Positions 44,242-54,404 of a DNA stretch of 64,000 bases are shown one piece after another. Positions within the stretch are counted from its first letter, which is position 1. Each line of letters opens with the position of its first letter. The notes under the pieces were generated by a model. It was not told the origin of the DNA, searched no databases, and worked only from the letters and a program-made list of their open reading frames with translations. Both the position numbers and the translations under genes were made by a program. Origin of the DNA: an uncultured Porticoccus sp. (lineage in GTDB: Bacteria; Pseudomonadota; Gammaproteobacteria; Pseudomonadales; Porticoccaceae); contig NZ_CAJXST010000003.1 of NCBI RefSeq assembly GCF_913061305.1, positions 1-64,000 on the forward strand, written 5' to 3'.

Positions 44242-44630
44242 GGTATTGATGAGTGCTTGACGCGTTCATTTTTGTTGGTCGGTATGCTTGCGCTTTTGCC
44301 TGTGCATTTCAACCTGTTTATTGCTGGATAACGTTCCAGCATCGCCTCATAGCCGTTTCGCAAATGGTGCTGTTAAACACAGATGTTACCGATATATCGG
44401 CAACTATGAGTCTTTCCGTTATCGATGGTTCCTGAGCAGGACAATTTTGATCACAGCTGGTGCAAGAACCTTTCGTCAATAATTACGCGGGAGGAAGATA
44501 TCTGGATCAGCGAAAACGAAGCAGGAGTCCGAGGTCGGGTTTCTCTGTTTTTTCAGGATCCCCGTGTGCTCAATGAATAGTGCCAACTATGCTAAGATGC
44601 CGGGTTTGCGATTGATGAATTCAGCCTGTT
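44242..44630. other. Intergenic region with no recognisable gene
   Basis: This 390-base divergent gap should carry promoters for the secreted protein (minus) and the hydrolase (plus). Open frames inside show no signature. Confidence 0.4.
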
Positions 44631-45272
44631 ATGAACCAAGCGACACCCTATATCGTTCGAACCTTTCCAGTGGGGCCGTTGCAGTGTAACTGCACGGTCA
44701 TAGGCGACCCGGCCACCCGCCGGGCACTGGTGGTTGACCCCGGTGGCAATGCCGCAGATATTCAGGCCATTCTGGCTGAACTGCAGCTGGTGGTTGTGGC
44801 AATTATTCATACCCATGCGCATCTGGATCATATACTGGCCGCTGGTGAGATCAAAAAGGCCACCGGTGCACCGATTTATCTGCACCGGCAGGACATGTTT
44901 CTGTGGCGTGGTGTAGCGGAACAATGTGCCATGTTTGGCGTGCCCCTGGTGACCCTGCCCGATCCGGATCATTACTTTGAGGATGACCATGATCTGGGTT
45001 GTTGTGGCGGCGTGGCCTTGCATACCCCGGGGCACACGCCTGGTTCCACCAGTTTCTGGTTCGAGCCGGCCGATCTATTGATCGCCGGAGATACCCTGTT
45101 TCGCAGTGGTATCGGCCGCACCGACTTACCTGGTGGCAATCACGGCCAGATCGTCAAGTCCATTCGCGAGCGGCTCTACACCCTGGATGACAATGTGGCC
45201 GTGGTCACCGGACATGGTCCGGGCACCACGATCGGTGATGAGAAGCACCACAACAGATTCGTGCGGGCCTGA
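44631..45272 (+). CDS. MBL-fold metallo-hydrolase (glyoxalase II-like)
   Basis: A 213-residue metallo-beta-lactamase-fold enzyme. It has the metal motif IIHTHAHLDHILAAG (HxHxDH), then LHTPGHTPGSTSFWF, DLLIAGDTLFRSGIGRTDLPGG and VVTGHGPGTTIGDE, giving all His/Asp ligands for two metals. This is the short YcbL-type branch, which lacks the C-terminal glyoxalase II domain, so hydrolysis of a thioester such as S-lactoylglutathione is plausible but not certain. Confidence 0.9.
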   Translation: MNQATPYIVRTFPVGPLQCNCTVIGDPATRRALVVDPGGNAADIQAILAELQLVVVAIIHTHAHLDHILAAGEIKKATGAPIYLHRQDMFLWRGVAEQCAMFGVPLVTLPDPDHYFEDDHDLGCCGGVALHTPGHTPGSTSFWFEPADLLIAGDTLFRSGIGRTDLPGGNHGQIVKSIRERLYTLDDNVAVVTGHGPGTTIGDEKHHNRFVRA

Positions 45273-45305
45273 GTGCCCGCTTCCCCCAACAGAGACGGAG
45301 TGCTT

Positions 45306-45923
45306 ATGAAGCAACAGATACTGGCGATGCTGGAGTTGCAGAATGCGATGAACAGCAGGGTGAACGAGAACTGGGCAGAGCAGCATTTTGCGTGGTATCG
45401 GGCGATATGGGTGGAGTGTGCCGAATTGCTTGATCACTACGGTTGGAAGTGGTGGAAAAAACAGATGCCGGATGCCAACCAGGTAAAACTGGAGCTGGTG
45501 GATATCTGGCATTTCGGTCTCAGTATCCTGCTGCTGGAATCCCGGAATCATGGCGATATTGCCCAGTTGGTGGAACAGCAGCTGGCAAATGCGGGACCCT
45601 CCGGGGATTTTCGCGAAGACCTCGAGGCCTTTACCCTGAACACCCTGCAAACCAAAAAATTTGATGTGGCCGGGTTCGGTGCCTTGATGGCGGGGGTGGG
45701 GTTGAGTTTTGATGAGCTCTACACCCGCTATGTCGGTAAAAATGTGCTGAATTTTTTTCGCCAGGACCACGGTTACCAGGACGGCAGCTACCGCAAGCAG
45801 TGGGGCAGCAAGGAAGATAATGAACACCTAGTGGAAGCGGTTGCCGAGCTTGATCATCGTTGCCCGGAATTCAAGGATGATCTTTATCAGGCCTTGCAGA
45901 ACCGCTATGCCGACAGCGCCTGA
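45306..45923 (+). CDS. Dimeric all-alpha dUTP diphosphatase (dUTPase_2 / MazG-like)
   Basis: About 205 residues. The motifs EC-A-E (in WVECAELLDHYGWKWWKK) and E-L-V-D (in LELVDIWHFGLSILL) are the ExxE...ExxD magnesium-binding pairs of the dimeric dUTPase/MazG superfamily, and the aromatic NENWAEQHFAWYRAIW segment matches dUTPase_2. It should hydrolyse dUTP (and perhaps dUDP) to dUMP. ATG 45306 has GGAG upstream and removes 11 atypical residues of a longer frame. Most gammaproteobacteria rely on the unrelated trimeric Dut, so it may be an extra or replacement enzyme. Confidence 0.85.
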   Translation: MKQQILAMLELQNAMNSRVNENWAEQHFAWYRAIWVECAELLDHYGWKWWKKQMPDANQVKLELVDIWHFGLSILLLESRNHGDIAQLVEQQLANAGPSGDFREDLEAFTLNTLQTKKFDVAGFGALMAGVGLSFDELYTRYVGKNVLNFFRQDHGYQDGSYRKQWGSKEDNEHLVEAVAELDHRCPEFKDDLYQALQNRYADSA

Positions 45924-46008
45924 CCTGTTTGGGCGCATGCGCTAAAAACCGTTAGAATAGCCTCTTTTCTGAGTGGTTCCACAACCTAAAAACTGTTACA
46001 AGACAACC

Positions 46009-46875
46009 ATGATCGATTTTGATACTCGCAAACAGCGGCTGGAATTCAACAAGCTGCAAAAACGCCTGCGCCGCAATGTGGGCAAGGCCATTGCCGACTT
46101 CAATATGATTGAAGAGGGTGACAAGGTGATGGTCTGCCTGTCCGGCGGGAAAGATTCCTACGGTATGCTGGATATTTTGCTGGGCCTGCAGAAAACCGCA
46201 CCGGTCAGCTTTGAGCTGGTCGCCGTCAATCTCGACCAGAAACAACCCGGCTTTCCGCCGGAGGTGCTGCCCCGCTATTTGACCGAACTGGGGGTTCCCT
46301 TTCATATTCTGGAAAAGGACACCTACAGTGTTGTCACCGAGTTGATTCCGGAAGGTAAGACCTACTGCAGTCTCTGTTCGCGGCTGCGGCGCGGGACCTT
46401 GTACGGTTTTGCCGAGCAGATTGGTGCCACCAGAATCGCCCTTGGCCACCACCGCGATGACATCATTGAAACCCTGTTTCTGAATATGTTCTACGGCGGA
46501 AAACTGAAGTCCATGCCGCCAAAACTGCTCAGCGATGACAAGCAGAATATGGTGATACGCCCACTTGCCTACTGCAAGGAAAGTGACCTGGAGCGCTATG
46601 CCATAGCCAAGCAGTTTCCGATTATTCCCTGTAACCTGTGCGGTTCTCAGGATGGCTTGCAGCGCAAGGTCATCAAGGACATGTTGCAAACCTGGGAAAA
46701 AGAGCATCCCGGACGGCTGGAAACGATCTTTAGTGCCATTCAGTCCGTTGAGCCCTCCCAGCTGGCCGATGCCGCCCTGTTTGACTTTGCGGATTTAAAA
46801 CTGGAACGGGCGCCACGTATCGGTGCGGTCAATCTCTGGGATGCCGACAGCGACACTGTTCGCGAGTCTGCCTGA
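46009..46875 (+). CDS. ttcA: tRNA 2-thiocytidine(32) synthetase TtcA
   Basis: About 288 residues. The PP-loop [11 protein letters not shown] binds ATP, and two CxxC motifs ([11 protein letters not shown] and PCNLCGSQ) with a further Cys hold the [4Fe-4S] cluster. [27 protein letters not shown] is diagnostic of TtcA. It thiolates cytidine 32 in a subset of tRNAs. ATG 46009 is preferred; it matches the usual family N-terminus ([19 protein letters not shown]) better than an upstream start. Confidence 0.95.
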   Translation: MIDFDTRKQRLEFNKLQKRLRRNVGKAIADFNMIEEGDKVMVCLSGGKDSYGMLDILLGLQKTAPVSFELVAVNLDQKQPGFPPEVLPRYLTELGVPFHILEKDTYSVVTELIPEGKTYCSLCSRLRRGTLYGFAEQIGATRIALGHHRDDIIETLFLNMFYGGKLKSMPPKLLSDDKQNMVIRPLAYCKESDLERYAIAKQFPIIPCNLCGSQDGLQRKVIKDMLQTWEKEHPGRLETIFSAIQSVEPSQLADAALFDFADLKLERAPRIGAVNLWDADSDTVRESA

Positions 46876-46945
46876 TGCGCTGCGGCTTTCGATGCCGGAG
46901 TGATCACCCTATAATCATTCCTTTCAGCAAGGCGGATACTGCCCC

Positions 46946-48988
46946 ATGAGTTATCAGGTTCTGGCCCGCAAGTGGCGCCCTCGCAACTTCAGCGAGATGG
47001 TTGGGCAGGAGCATGTGTTGCGGGCCCTGATCAATGCCCTCGATAACAACCGGCTGCACCATGCCTACCTGTTTACCGGTACCCGGGGCGTGGGGAAAAC
47101 CACTATTGCCCGGATTCTGGCCAAGTGTCTCAATTGCGATACGGGTATCAGCTCTAATCCCTGCGGTACATGCAGTGCGTGTGTGTCGATTGCAGAGGGT
47201 CGATTTGTCGATCTGATTGAAGTGGATGCGGCTTCCCGTACCAAGGTCGAGGATACGCGGGAGTTGCTGGACAACGTTCAATACGCACCGACGGCGGGGC
47301 GCTTCAAGGTCTACCTGATCGATGAGGTGCATATGCTCTCTGGTCACAGCTTCAACGCACTGCTGAAGACCCTCGAAGAACCGCCGCCTCACGTAAAATT
47401 CCTGCTGGCCACCACGGATCCGCAAAAATTGCCGGTGACGATTCTGTCGCGCTGCCTGCAATTTAATCTCAAGCATCTAAGCCCCGAGCGGATTGTGGCG
47501 CATCTGCAGTTTGTGTTGGGTGAGGAGAAGGTTCCCTGCGAGGAGGCGGGTCTCTGGGCCCTGGCCCGCTCTGCCGACGGCAGTATGCGAGACGCCCTGA
47601 GCCTAGCCGATCAGGCCATTGCTCACGGTGGTGGCAAAATCACCGAGGCGGAAGTCTATGACATGCTGGGCACCATCGACCTTGGGGCTATTGCCGATAT
47701 TGCCCGGGCACTGGCCAACCGTGATGCGGTGGATGTACTGGCGGTAGTCGGGCGTATGGCGGAGCACGCTCCGGATTTTGGTGCCGCACTGGCCGATCTG
47801 CTGTCGGTCTGGCACCGGGTTGCCATCGCCCAAACCGTTCCCGATGCGCTGGACAATCGTCATGGTGATGACCCATTGGTGCGCGAGTTGGCAAAAGCAC
47901 TCAGCCCCGAAGATGTTCAGTTGTTTTACCAGATAGCCCTGTTGGGGCGACGCGATTTGCCGCTGGCACCGGAACCCCGAATCGGCTTTGAAATGGCTCT
48001 GCTGAGAATGCTGGCATTTCAGCCAGCGGCAGAAAGTGCTGTACAACCACCCCCGGTTGCAGGGGGTGCGCCTACTGTGTCCGCTGCTCCGACCGCAGAG
48101 GAGGCGGAGGGGGCGCCAAAAAAGCCCCTATCCGGTGATCACCACAGCGCGTCGTCAGCGACTGTACAGGCAGGTTCTGTAGAAACCTTCTCTGTAGAAA
48201 CATTGAAACCAGCTGTGGATCGATCATCGGTTGACGCTGCCCCGGATGTTGCGATGGATGGTGCCATTGCAGCCGAGGCAACGGAAACGCTGCCCGCCAA
48301 TCCCGCTGTCGTCGATCCGCCCAAGCCATCAACTACAGGTGTGGCGGTAACGTCCATAGAGCCGGCACCGTGGGTTGAGTCGGAGACGCTGGCCTCATTT
48401 TCCCGTCAGGCCCGACATCAGGCTGCTGTTGAGAATAAAACGGGGCCTGTATCGGGTCAGCAGCCAGGGGTAACTCGTGATTTGACGCCGGCAGTGCAGA
48501 CCGATGACGTGGTGCCTGAGATGGCTGAAAGTGCGATTCCTTCAGCAGCAGTGACTCCAGGTACAGTGACTCCCGATACAGTGACTAAGGTGCTATTGGC
48601 TGAGGCTGTGCCGGATCGCTGGATTGAGATTTACCAGGGACTTCAGGTGGCTGGTTTACTGCAAAATATTGCCGCCAATTTGTGCCTGGTGGAAGTCGAT
48701 GGCCCAACGTTGCACTTTGTGCTGGATATCGCCAGTAGTTCGCTGTATGAGGAATCGCATCAGCAGCGCCTCGCCGATGTCCTCACAGAATACTTTGGCG
48801 AGCCAGTGACCGTGCAGATTGAAGTAGGTGCAGTCGCTACTGAAACCCCTTTGGCCCGCACTGAAAGACTGCGCCGTGAACGCCAGTCGCAGGCGGTGGA
48901 GCAGCTGCGACTGGATCCCAATGTCCGGCGAATCACCGAGCTGTTTAACGGGGTTTTGCTGGAAAATACGATTAAACCAATAGATTAA
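46946..48988 (+). CDS. dnaX: DNA polymerase III subunits tau and gamma
   Basis: A 680-residue tau. Residues 1-225 hold the AAA+ clamp-loader core: Walker [14 protein letters not shown], the zinc cysteines around [19 protein letters not shown], Walker [10 protein letters not shown], and SRCLQF with the arginine finger. Domain III ends near 370. A long Ala/Val/Pro-rich linker follows (about 375-545), then the tau C-terminal domain binding DnaB and polymerase alpha. A slippery heptamer at 48118-48124 should give a short gamma form. The ybaB and recR genes follow, the classic operon. Confidence 0.95.
   Translation: MSYQVLARKWRPRNFSEMVGQEHVLRALINALDNNRLHHAYLFTGTRGVGKTTIARILAKCLNCDTGISSNPCGTCSACVSIAEGRFVDLIEVDAASRTKVEDTRELLDNVQYAPTAGRFKVYLIDEVHMLSGHSFNALLKTLEEPPPHVKFLLATTDPQKLPVTILSRCLQFNLKHLSPERIVAHLQFVLGEEKVPCEEAGLWALARSADGSMRDALSLADQAIAHGGGKITEAEVYDMLGTIDLGAIADIARALANRDAVDVLAVVGRMAEHAPDFGAALADLLSVWHRVAIAQTVPDALDNRHGDDPLVRELAKALSPEDVQLFYQIALLGRRDLPLAPEPRIGFEMALLRMLAFQPAAESAVQPPPVAGGAPTVSAAPTAEEAEGAPKKPLSGDHHSASSATVQAGSVETFSVETLKPAVDRSSVDAAPDVAMDGAIAAEATETLPANPAVVDPPKPSTTGVAVTSIEPAPWVESETLASFSRQARHQAAVENKTGPVSGQQPGVTRDLTPAVQTDDVVPEMAESAIPSAAVTPGTVTPDTVTKVLLAEAVPDRWIEIYQGLQVAGLLQNIAANLCLVEVDGPTLHFVLDIASSSLYEESHQQRLADVLTEYFGEPVTVQIEVGAVATETPLARTERLRRERQSQAVEQLRLDPNVRRITELFNGVLLENTIKPID
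48118..48124 (+). promoter_or_regulatory. dnaX: Programmed -1 ribosomal frameshift site in dnaX
   Basis: A AAA AAG sits in the correct phase (CCA AAA AAG). After a -1 slip the next codons are GCC CCT ATC CGG TGA, stopping at 48136-48138 and giving a gamma subunit of about 397 residues. A Shine-Dalgarno-like GGAGG (48106-48110) lies 7 bases before the heptamer, the same spacing as AGGGAG in E. coli dnaX, and AGGAGG at 48099-48104 adds to it. Confidence 0.85.
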
Positions 48989-49005
48989 TAAATATCGGTA
49001 ACTTT

Positions 49006-49323
49006 ATGAATATAAATGAATTGATGAAGCAAGCTCAGGACATGCAAACAAAGATGCAGCAATTGCAGGCCGAGGCGGCCAAAACAGAGGTCACCGGGGA
49101 AGCGGGTGCCGGTCTGGTTCAGGTGGTGATGAATGGTCGCCACGATGTGCGGAAGGTCAATCTGGATCCATCCCTGCTCAGTGAAGAAAAAGGGTTCCTG
49201 GAAGATCTGTTGGCAGCGGCTGTCAATGATGCCGTCAGGAAGGTCGAGGAGGACCAGCGCAAACAGATGGAAAAGCTCACCGGTGGCATGCAGCTGCCGC
49301 CGGGCTTTCAGATGCCTTTTTGA
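49006..49323 (+). CDS. ybaB: YbaB/EbfC nucleoid-associated protein
   Basis: A 105-residue DNA-binding protein. Signature [21 protein letters not shown]-like helix (here [17 protein letters not shown]), then [25 protein letters not shown] and [14 protein letters not shown]. It binds DNA as a dimer and affects nucleoid structure. It sits 17 bases after dnaX, before recR, in the conserved order. Confidence 0.95.
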   Translation: MNINELMKQAQDMQTKMQQLQAEAAKTEVTGEAGAGLVQVVMNGRHDVRKVNLDPSLLSEEKGFLEDLLAAAVNDAVRKVEEDQRKQMEKLTGGMQLPPGFQMPF

Positions 49324-49402
49324 ACTGTTGATCAGGCGGCAAGACAGGACGCATTGATTGAAGGGTGCGTTCGAATAATTCCCCGGAGATTGGAAACAGA
49401 TT

Positions 49403-49996
49403 GTGTTCAGCCCCTTGATAGACGAATTGATTGATGCCTTGCGCTGTCTGCCCGGTGTGGGCCCAAAGTCCGCCCAGCGAATGGCGCTGCAACTGCTGGA
49501 GCGCAACCGCGATGGCGCCGTTCGCCTTTCCAGTGCTCTGAGTCAGGCCGCTGAACACGTGCGGCGTTGCCAGATGTGCCGGACGCTGACAGAAGCCGAC
49601 CTGTGTGAAATATGCAGTAACGGGCGTCGCGACATCCATCAGTTATGCGTGGTGGAAACACCGGCCGATATGTTTGCTATTGAGCATAGCGGCAGCTATC
49701 GGGGGCGTTATTTTGTCCTGCTGGGCCATCTTTCGCCGATTGATGGTATTGGGCCGGATGCCATCGGTGTCGATCATCTGATGTCCCGGTTGGCTGAAGA
49801 AGAGATCAATGAATTGATTCTGGCCACGAATCTCACCGTCGAGGGCGAAACCACGGCTCATTACATCAGTGAAAGAGCCAGAATGCTCAATGTGACAGTG
49901 AGTCGTATCGCCCACGGAGTGCCAATGGGTGGCGAGCTTGAATATGTGGATGGCGGAACCCTGTCCCATGCCTTTACCAGCCGCAAACAACTATAG
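49403..49996 (+). CDS. recR: Recombination mediator RecR
   Basis: A 197-residue RecR. A helix-hairpin-helix ([20 protein letters not shown]), a four-Cys zinc finger ([16 protein letters not shown]), and a TOPRIM domain with [38 protein letters not shown] are all in place, ending [19 protein letters not shown]. It loads RecA with RecF/RecO at single-strand gaps. It starts at GTG 49403 with GGAGATTGG upstream. Confidence 0.95.
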   Translation: MFSPLIDELIDALRCLPGVGPKSAQRMALQLLERNRDGAVRLSSALSQAAEHVRRCQMCRTLTEADLCEICSNGRRDIHQLCVVETPADMFAIEHSGSYRGRYFVLLGHLSPIDGIGPDAIGVDHLMSRLAEEEINELILATNLTVEGETTAHYISERARMLNVTVSRIAHGVPMGGELEYVDGGTLSHAFTSRKQL

Positions 49997-50053
49997 TGGG
50001 TCTGCCAATTCATACCGCAGATTTCTTAATGACCTTTGTAACGGGAAGCACTG

Positions 50054-51226
50054 ATGTCTGAACAAATGCCGCCACCGATTCTGGTGGCTGACAGTGCCGC
50101 TTTGAGCCACTGTGTCGAAGCGCTGCATAAATCCGATGTGCTGGCCGTTGACACCGAGTTTATGCGGACCGATACGTTTTACCCGATATTGGGTTTGATC
50201 CAGATATTTGACGGACAGCAATGCTGGCTAATTGATCCCGTGGCGCTGGAATCACTCGATGCGCTGGGCAGCGTTTTTAAAAGCCCGGCAATCATCAAGG
50301 TGTTCCACTCCTGTTCTGAGGATCTGGAGGTGTTGCAGCATGTGATGGGTACTCTGCCTCAACCCCTGTTTGATACCCAGATTGCGGCTGCCCTGACCGG
50401 TTTCGGGTTCTCCCGGGGCTATGCTGCCTTGGTGGATGACATGCTGGGTCATCATGTGCCCAAGGGCGAGACCCGCTCAGACTGGCTGCAGCGGCCCCTC
50501 AGTGAAGCGCAACTGGGTTATGCGGCTTCCGATGTCTATTTCCTGCTGCCTGTCTACCATTTGCTGGTTGAAGCCCTTAAAAAACTTGACCGGACGGTAT
50601 GGATGGACGAGGAAATGGCGACATTGGTCGGTCGTTCGCTTCAGACCGATGACACTGCAGACTATTATCGCAAGGTTAAGGGTGCCTGGAAGCTGGAAGC
50701 GAAAGCATTGCAGGTATTGCAGGCAATTTGCCAGTGGCGGGAATCCGAAGCGCGGCAGCGCAATCGTCCGCGCAACCGCCTGATAGCTGACCGGACCCTG
50801 CTGGATATCGCCATCGCGCAACCGGCCAACAAGCAGTCACTGGCCGGCATCGAAGGTATATTTCCCGGTTTTTTACGCCGGTATGGCGACGATCTTCTGT
50901 CGCTGATTCATCGGGCGCAGGGTGATCATGTATCAAATCCCAAACCCTTGCCGCCGCTGGATGCGCCTTTGCCAAAAGCGGCCCGGGATATGGCAAAGGC
51001 GCTTAAGGCGGTGGCCAGCGAATGTGCAGAATCCCGCAACCTGTCGGTTGAAATGCTGGTCAGAAAGCGCGATATCGAAGAGTTGGTGCGTTCGGCGGTC
51101 GGTACCGGCAAGCCCCGTCTCTCCGCTGCTTTGCGGGAAGGTTGGCGCTATGAGCTGATCGGACAGGCGCTTCTTGCAGAAGTCAGTCGTCTTTTGTCAT
51201 CCAATCCGAGTGCCGTCAATGAGTAA
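50054..51226 (+). CDS. rnd: Ribonuclease D
   Basis: A 390-residue 3'-5' exoribonuclease. The DEDD nuclease domain (about 10-190) shows VDTEFMRTDTFYPILGLIQI (Exo I), FHSCSEDLEVL (Exo II) and LGYAASDVYFLLPVY (Exo III with Tyr/Asp). An HRDC domain follows (about 215-290, QVLQAICQWRESEARQRNRPRNRLIAD) with a second HRDC-like region. It trims tRNA and other small RNA 3' ends. Its last codons overlap the start of ycgL. Confidence 0.94.
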   Translation: MSEQMPPPILVADSAALSHCVEALHKSDVLAVDTEFMRTDTFYPILGLIQIFDGQQCWLIDPVALESLDALGSVFKSPAIIKVFHSCSEDLEVLQHVMGTLPQPLFDTQIAAALTGFGFSRGYAALVDDMLGHHVPKGETRSDWLQRPLSEAQLGYAASDVYFLLPVYHLLVEALKKLDRTVWMDEEMATLVGRSLQTDDTADYYRKVKGAWKLEAKALQVLQAICQWRESEARQRNRPRNRLIADRTLLDIAIAQPANKQSLAGIEGIFPGFLRRYGDDLLSLIHRAQGDHVSNPKPLPPLDAPLPKAARDMAKALKAVASECAESRNLSVEMLVRKRDIEELVRSAVGTGKPRLSAALREGWRYELIGQALLAEVSRLLSSNPSAVNE

Positions 51227-51503
51227 ACAAATCTGCAAAATCTATCGCAGCTCGAAAAACGAAGCCATGTATCTCTATGTCGATCATCAGGAGGACCTGG
51301 ATCGAATCCCCGAGCCGTTGTTGCAGCGATTTGGCAAACCCAAACTGGCAATGACCCTGGCGTTGTCTTTGGATAAAAAGCTGGCCAGAGCCGATATTGC
51401 CAAGGTGCTCGAAGCGATCAGAGAGCAGGGTTATTACCTGCAGTTGCCACCAAGTCCCGAGGCATATATGCAGGAATTGCGTAATAAAAACGACAAGCTT
51501 TAA
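51219..51503 (+). CDS. ycgL: YcgL domain-containing protein
   Basis: A 94-residue YcgL protein: CKIYRSSKNEAMYLYVD at the start, LQRFGKPKLAMTLALSLDKKLARAD in the middle, and GYYLQLPPSP near the end. The family has a small alpha/beta fold and an unclear function. ATG 51219 overlaps the 3' end of rnd. The rnd-ycgL-ycgN order is typical of Pseudomonas and relatives. Confidence 0.92.
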   Translation: MSKQICKIYRSSKNEAMYLYVDHQEDLDRIPEPLLQRFGKPKLAMTLALSLDKKLARADIAKVLEAIREQGYYLQLPPSPEAYMQELRNKNDKL

Positions 51504-51514
51504 AGGGTAAGTGA

Positions 51515-51961
51515 TTGAGCAAAAAACCTTTTTGGGAAGAAAAATCACTGGCAGAGATGAGTCGGTACGAATGGGAGCAGCTCTGTGATGGTTGCGCCCG
51601 ATGTTGTCTGCACAAGCTTGAAGATGAGGAGAATGGCGATATCTTTTATACGGATGTTGCCTGTCAGCTGCTCGACCAGACCAGCTGCCGTTGCGTCGAT
51701 TACCGGCATCGGCTGGCGAAAGTGCCGGATTGTCTGGCCCTGTCACCCGAAAAGATAGATCAATTTCACTGGTTGCCAGATACCTGCGCCTACCGCCTGC
51801 TGGCTGCCGGTCGTCAATTGAAAGCCTGGCATCCGCTGGTTTCCGGTGATCCTGAATCAGTACATCGGGCAGGTATTTCGGTCCGGGGCAGGGTGGTTGA
51901 AGAATTTTCAGTGGCAGAGCAGGATATGGAGGACCATGTAATCCACTGGGTGAACAGCTGA
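51515..51961 (+). CDS. ycgN: YcgN family cysteine-cluster protein (UPF0260)
   Basis: A 148-residue YcgN. The Cys-rich signature CDGCARCCLHKLEDEE and later TDVACQLLD, CRCVDY and PDTCAYRL suggest a metal or zinc cluster (YkgJ-like CxxCxxCC). It begins at TTG 51515 with AAAGGG upstream, giving the family's usual MxxxPFWExKxLxEM N-terminus. Function unknown; co-transcribed with ycgL. Confidence 0.92.
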   Translation: MSKKPFWEEKSLAEMSRYEWEQLCDGCARCCLHKLEDEENGDIFYTDVACQLLDQTSCRCVDYRHRLAKVPDCLALSPEKIDQFHWLPDTCAYRLLAAGRQLKAWHPLVSGDPESVHRAGISVRGRVVEEFSVAEQDMEDHVIHWVNS

Positions 51962-52126
51962 TCCGGTTTGTTTGAGTTCTCTTTGACATTTTCTGCCAAC
52001 TGGTTTTTAGTAGCGACCCCGGCTTCAGCCGGTGAATCAAAACATCCCAAGCAATCATCGCCATTAGGTTATACTCGCTGATCACGGATTGAATAACGGA
52101 CGTATCAAAGGGAAAGGAGCGTATTT

Positions 52127-52498
52127 ATGTATTCAGATGAAAACTATCTTTGGGGGCTGGTCGCCTATTATGTCGGTAGTGGGCTGGTGTTGCTTTTTTT
52201 GTGGCGTTTTCGCGATCTGTTACCCGGTAGACATTTTCGCAATGTGCTACTGCTGTTGATCAGTGCCACTCTACTGGTACCAATCAATGCCTACCCCGAC
52301 CTCAACTATCTTGCACCTGCCTGGTTTGTCAGCCTGTATGAGGGGCTAACCAGTGTTTCAGAGCAGGGTTACTTGCGTGGAGCGCTGCCCATCTTCGTAT
52401 GTTTTTTTGCAGCATTGCTGGTGTATACCGGTGGACAGCTGATTGCCAGTCAGCTAGTTCGATCTTCCAGGACTGCAGACCACGAAATGAAGTCCTAG
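52127..52498 (+). CDS. Conserved small membrane protein of unknown function
   Basis: A 123-residue protein with three membrane segments (about 8-25, 36-53 and 85-107) and a cytoplasmic charged tail. AAAGGAGCG stands before the ATG. It converges with the ABC-F gene, and only four bases separate the two stops. I do not recognise its family. Confidence 0.7.
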   Translation: MYSDENYLWGLVAYYVGSGLVLLFLWRFRDLLPGRHFRNVLLLLISATLLVPINAYPDLNYLAPAWFVSLYEGLTSVSEQGYLRGALPIFVCFFAALLVYTGGQLIASQLVRSSRTADHEMKS

Positions 52499-52502
52499 AG
52501 AC

Positions 52503-54404
52503 TTAGAGAGTCAGGGCTGCTTCAAGCGCTTCCAGCTGTTCGGCCAGTTCCAGCCATTGAATCTCCACCGCCTCTCGCTGCTGTTTGAACTGATTCTGTT
52601 CAAGCAGCAGTGACTGCAGCGCCTCTTTGTGTTCGGGTTGATAAATTGCCGGGTCGGCAAGACGATTTTCAATATCACCGACAGTCTCATCCAGCTTGTT
52701 CATGCGAACTTCTGCTTCACTCAGGGCCTTCTTGAGCGGGCGCAGCTGTTGCCGGATTTCAGCCCCTTCACGCCGTTGCTGTTTTCGCTGTATAGCAGGC
52801 CCTGGCCCGGGAGATGTTTCTCCGCCCTTGTCGCGCAAACGTGACAGCAGCCAGTGGGTGTAGCTGTTGAGATCGCCTTCAAAGGGTGCCACTCTGCCAT
52901 CGTTTACCAGCAATAGTTCATCAACGGTATTGCGTATCAAATGCCGATCGTGGGAGATCAATACCACGGCGCCGGCAAAGTCCTGTAGCGCCATGGTCAG
53001 CGCATGGCGCATTTCAAGATCCAGATGGTTGGTGGGTTCGTCGAGTAACAGCAGGTTGGGTTTTAGCCAGACAATGATCGCCAGCGCCAGTCGTGCCTTT
53101 TCGCCACCTGAGAAATGCTCGATCACATCCAGTGCCATATCGCCACGAAAATCAAAGCGACCGAGAAAATTGCGCATGCTCTGTTCTGTGGCGGTCGGTG
53201 TCAGTCGCTGCAAATGTAGCAGGGGACTGGCGGACATATCGAGAGCATCGAGTTGGTGTTGGGTGAAATAGCCGATGGAGAGGTGTTCCCCTGCAACGCG
53301 CTCGCCACCGAGGGCCGGTAAATCACCGGCGAGGGTTTTTATCAGCGTCGATTTACCGGCGCCGTTGGCGCCGAGCAGTGCGATTCGACTGCCCGGATGC
53401 AATGTCAGGCCGACTTCGCTGAGGATGGGCTGGTCGGGATAACCCACCACACTTTTACTGAGCGATAGCAGCGGATCGCTGATACGCCCCGGTGGGAAAA
53501 ATTCAAAGTCGAATGGTGAATCAATATGAGCCGGAGCGACGGTCGCCATTCGCTCCAGTTCCTTCAGGCGACTCTGGGCCTGTCGGGCTTTGGTGGCCTG
53601 AGCCCTGAAGCGCGCGACGAACCGATTGATTTCTCCGATACGACGTTGCTGCTTTTCATAAACAGCCTGCTGTTGGGTGAGTCGCTCACTGCGCTGGCGC
53701 TCAAACGCCGAGTAGTTGCCGCGGTAGCTGAGCAGGCTGGCGTGTTCGATATGAAAAATTTCCTCGCAGACGTTGTCGATAAAATCCCGATCGTGGGATA
53801 TCAGCAGAACGGTACCCGGGTAATTCTGCAGCCATCGCTCCAGCCAGAGAGTCGTATCCATATCCAGGTGGTTGGTAGGTTCGTCGAGCATTAGAAAATC
53901 GGATGGGCACATCAATGCTCTGGCCAGATTCAGGCGAATCCGCCAGCCACCTGAAAAGCTGCTCACCGGGGAAGCTCTTTCCACTGCAGAAAAGCCCAGT
54001 CCCTCCAGTAGCTGTTCTGCCCTCAGTGGGGCGGTATAACCATCGATCTCGTCCAGTGCCTGATGCAGGTTGGCCAGACGGTCGTTGGCCTGATCGGTTT
54101 CGGCCCGGGCGATGTCTGCCTCCAGCTTGCGCAGGACCTGATCACCATCAATGACAAAGTCCAGCGCAGCCCGGTCGGTTGTCTGCACCTCCTGTGCCAT
54201 ATGGGCCATGCGCCATTGACCGGGGATCTGCAGCGTGCCTTCCTCCACTGTCAACTCCCCCAGAAGCAGGCTGAAAAGGCTCGATTTACCAGCGCCATTG
54301 GCACCAATCAATGCTATTTTTCGACCCGGGTGGATGGTTGCGCTGGTTTTTTCCAGTAGCCGTTTGGTGCCCCGCTGCAGGGTAATGTTTTCCAGAATGA
54401 TCAT
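52503..54404 (-). CDS. ABC-F family ATP-binding protein (YheS-like)
   Basis: About 633 residues with two ABC domains and no membrane part. Domain 1 has GANGAGKSSLFS, SSFSGGWRIRLNLARAL and LMLDEPTNHLDM. Domain 2 has GANGAGKSTLIKT, EHFSGGEKARLALAI and LLLDEPTNHLDLE. A linker rich in basic residues separates them (about 235-290, ERQRSERLTQQQAVYEKQQRRIGEINRF split here by motif), and a C-terminal coiled coil ends the protein. ABC-F proteins act on ribosomes to relieve stalling. ATG 54404 (MIILENITLQRG) matches the YheS N-terminus better than an upstream start at 54443. Confidence 0.93.
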   Translation of the reverse strand: MIILENITLQRGTKRLLEKTSATIHPGRKIALIGANGAGKSSLFSLLLGELTVEEGTLQIPGQWRMAHMAQEVQTTDRAALDFVIDGDQVLRKLEADIARAETDQANDRLANLHQALDEIDGYTAPLRAEQLLEGLGFSAVERASPVSSFSGGWRIRLNLARALMCPSDFLMLDEPTNHLDMDTTLWLERWLQNYPGTVLLISHDRDFIDNVCEEIFHIEHASLLSYRGNYSAFERQRSERLTQQQAVYEKQQRRIGEINRFVARFRAQATKARQAQSRLKELERMATVAPAHIDSPFDFEFFPPGRISDPLLSLSKSVVGYPDQPILSEVGLTLHPGSRIALLGANGAGKSTLIKTLAGDLPALGGERVAGEHLSIGYFTQHQLDALDMSASPLLHLQRLTPTATEQSMRNFLGRFDFRGDMALDVIEHFSGGEKARLALAIIVWLKPNLLLLDEPTNHLDLEMRHALTMALQDFAGAVVLISHDRHLIRNTVDELLLVNDGRVAPFEGDLNSYTHWLLSRLRDKGGETSPGPGPAIQRKQQRREGAEIRQQLRPLKKALSEAEVRMNKLDETVGDIENRLADPAIYQPEHKEALQSLLLEQNQFKQQREAVEIQWLELAEQLEALEAALTL

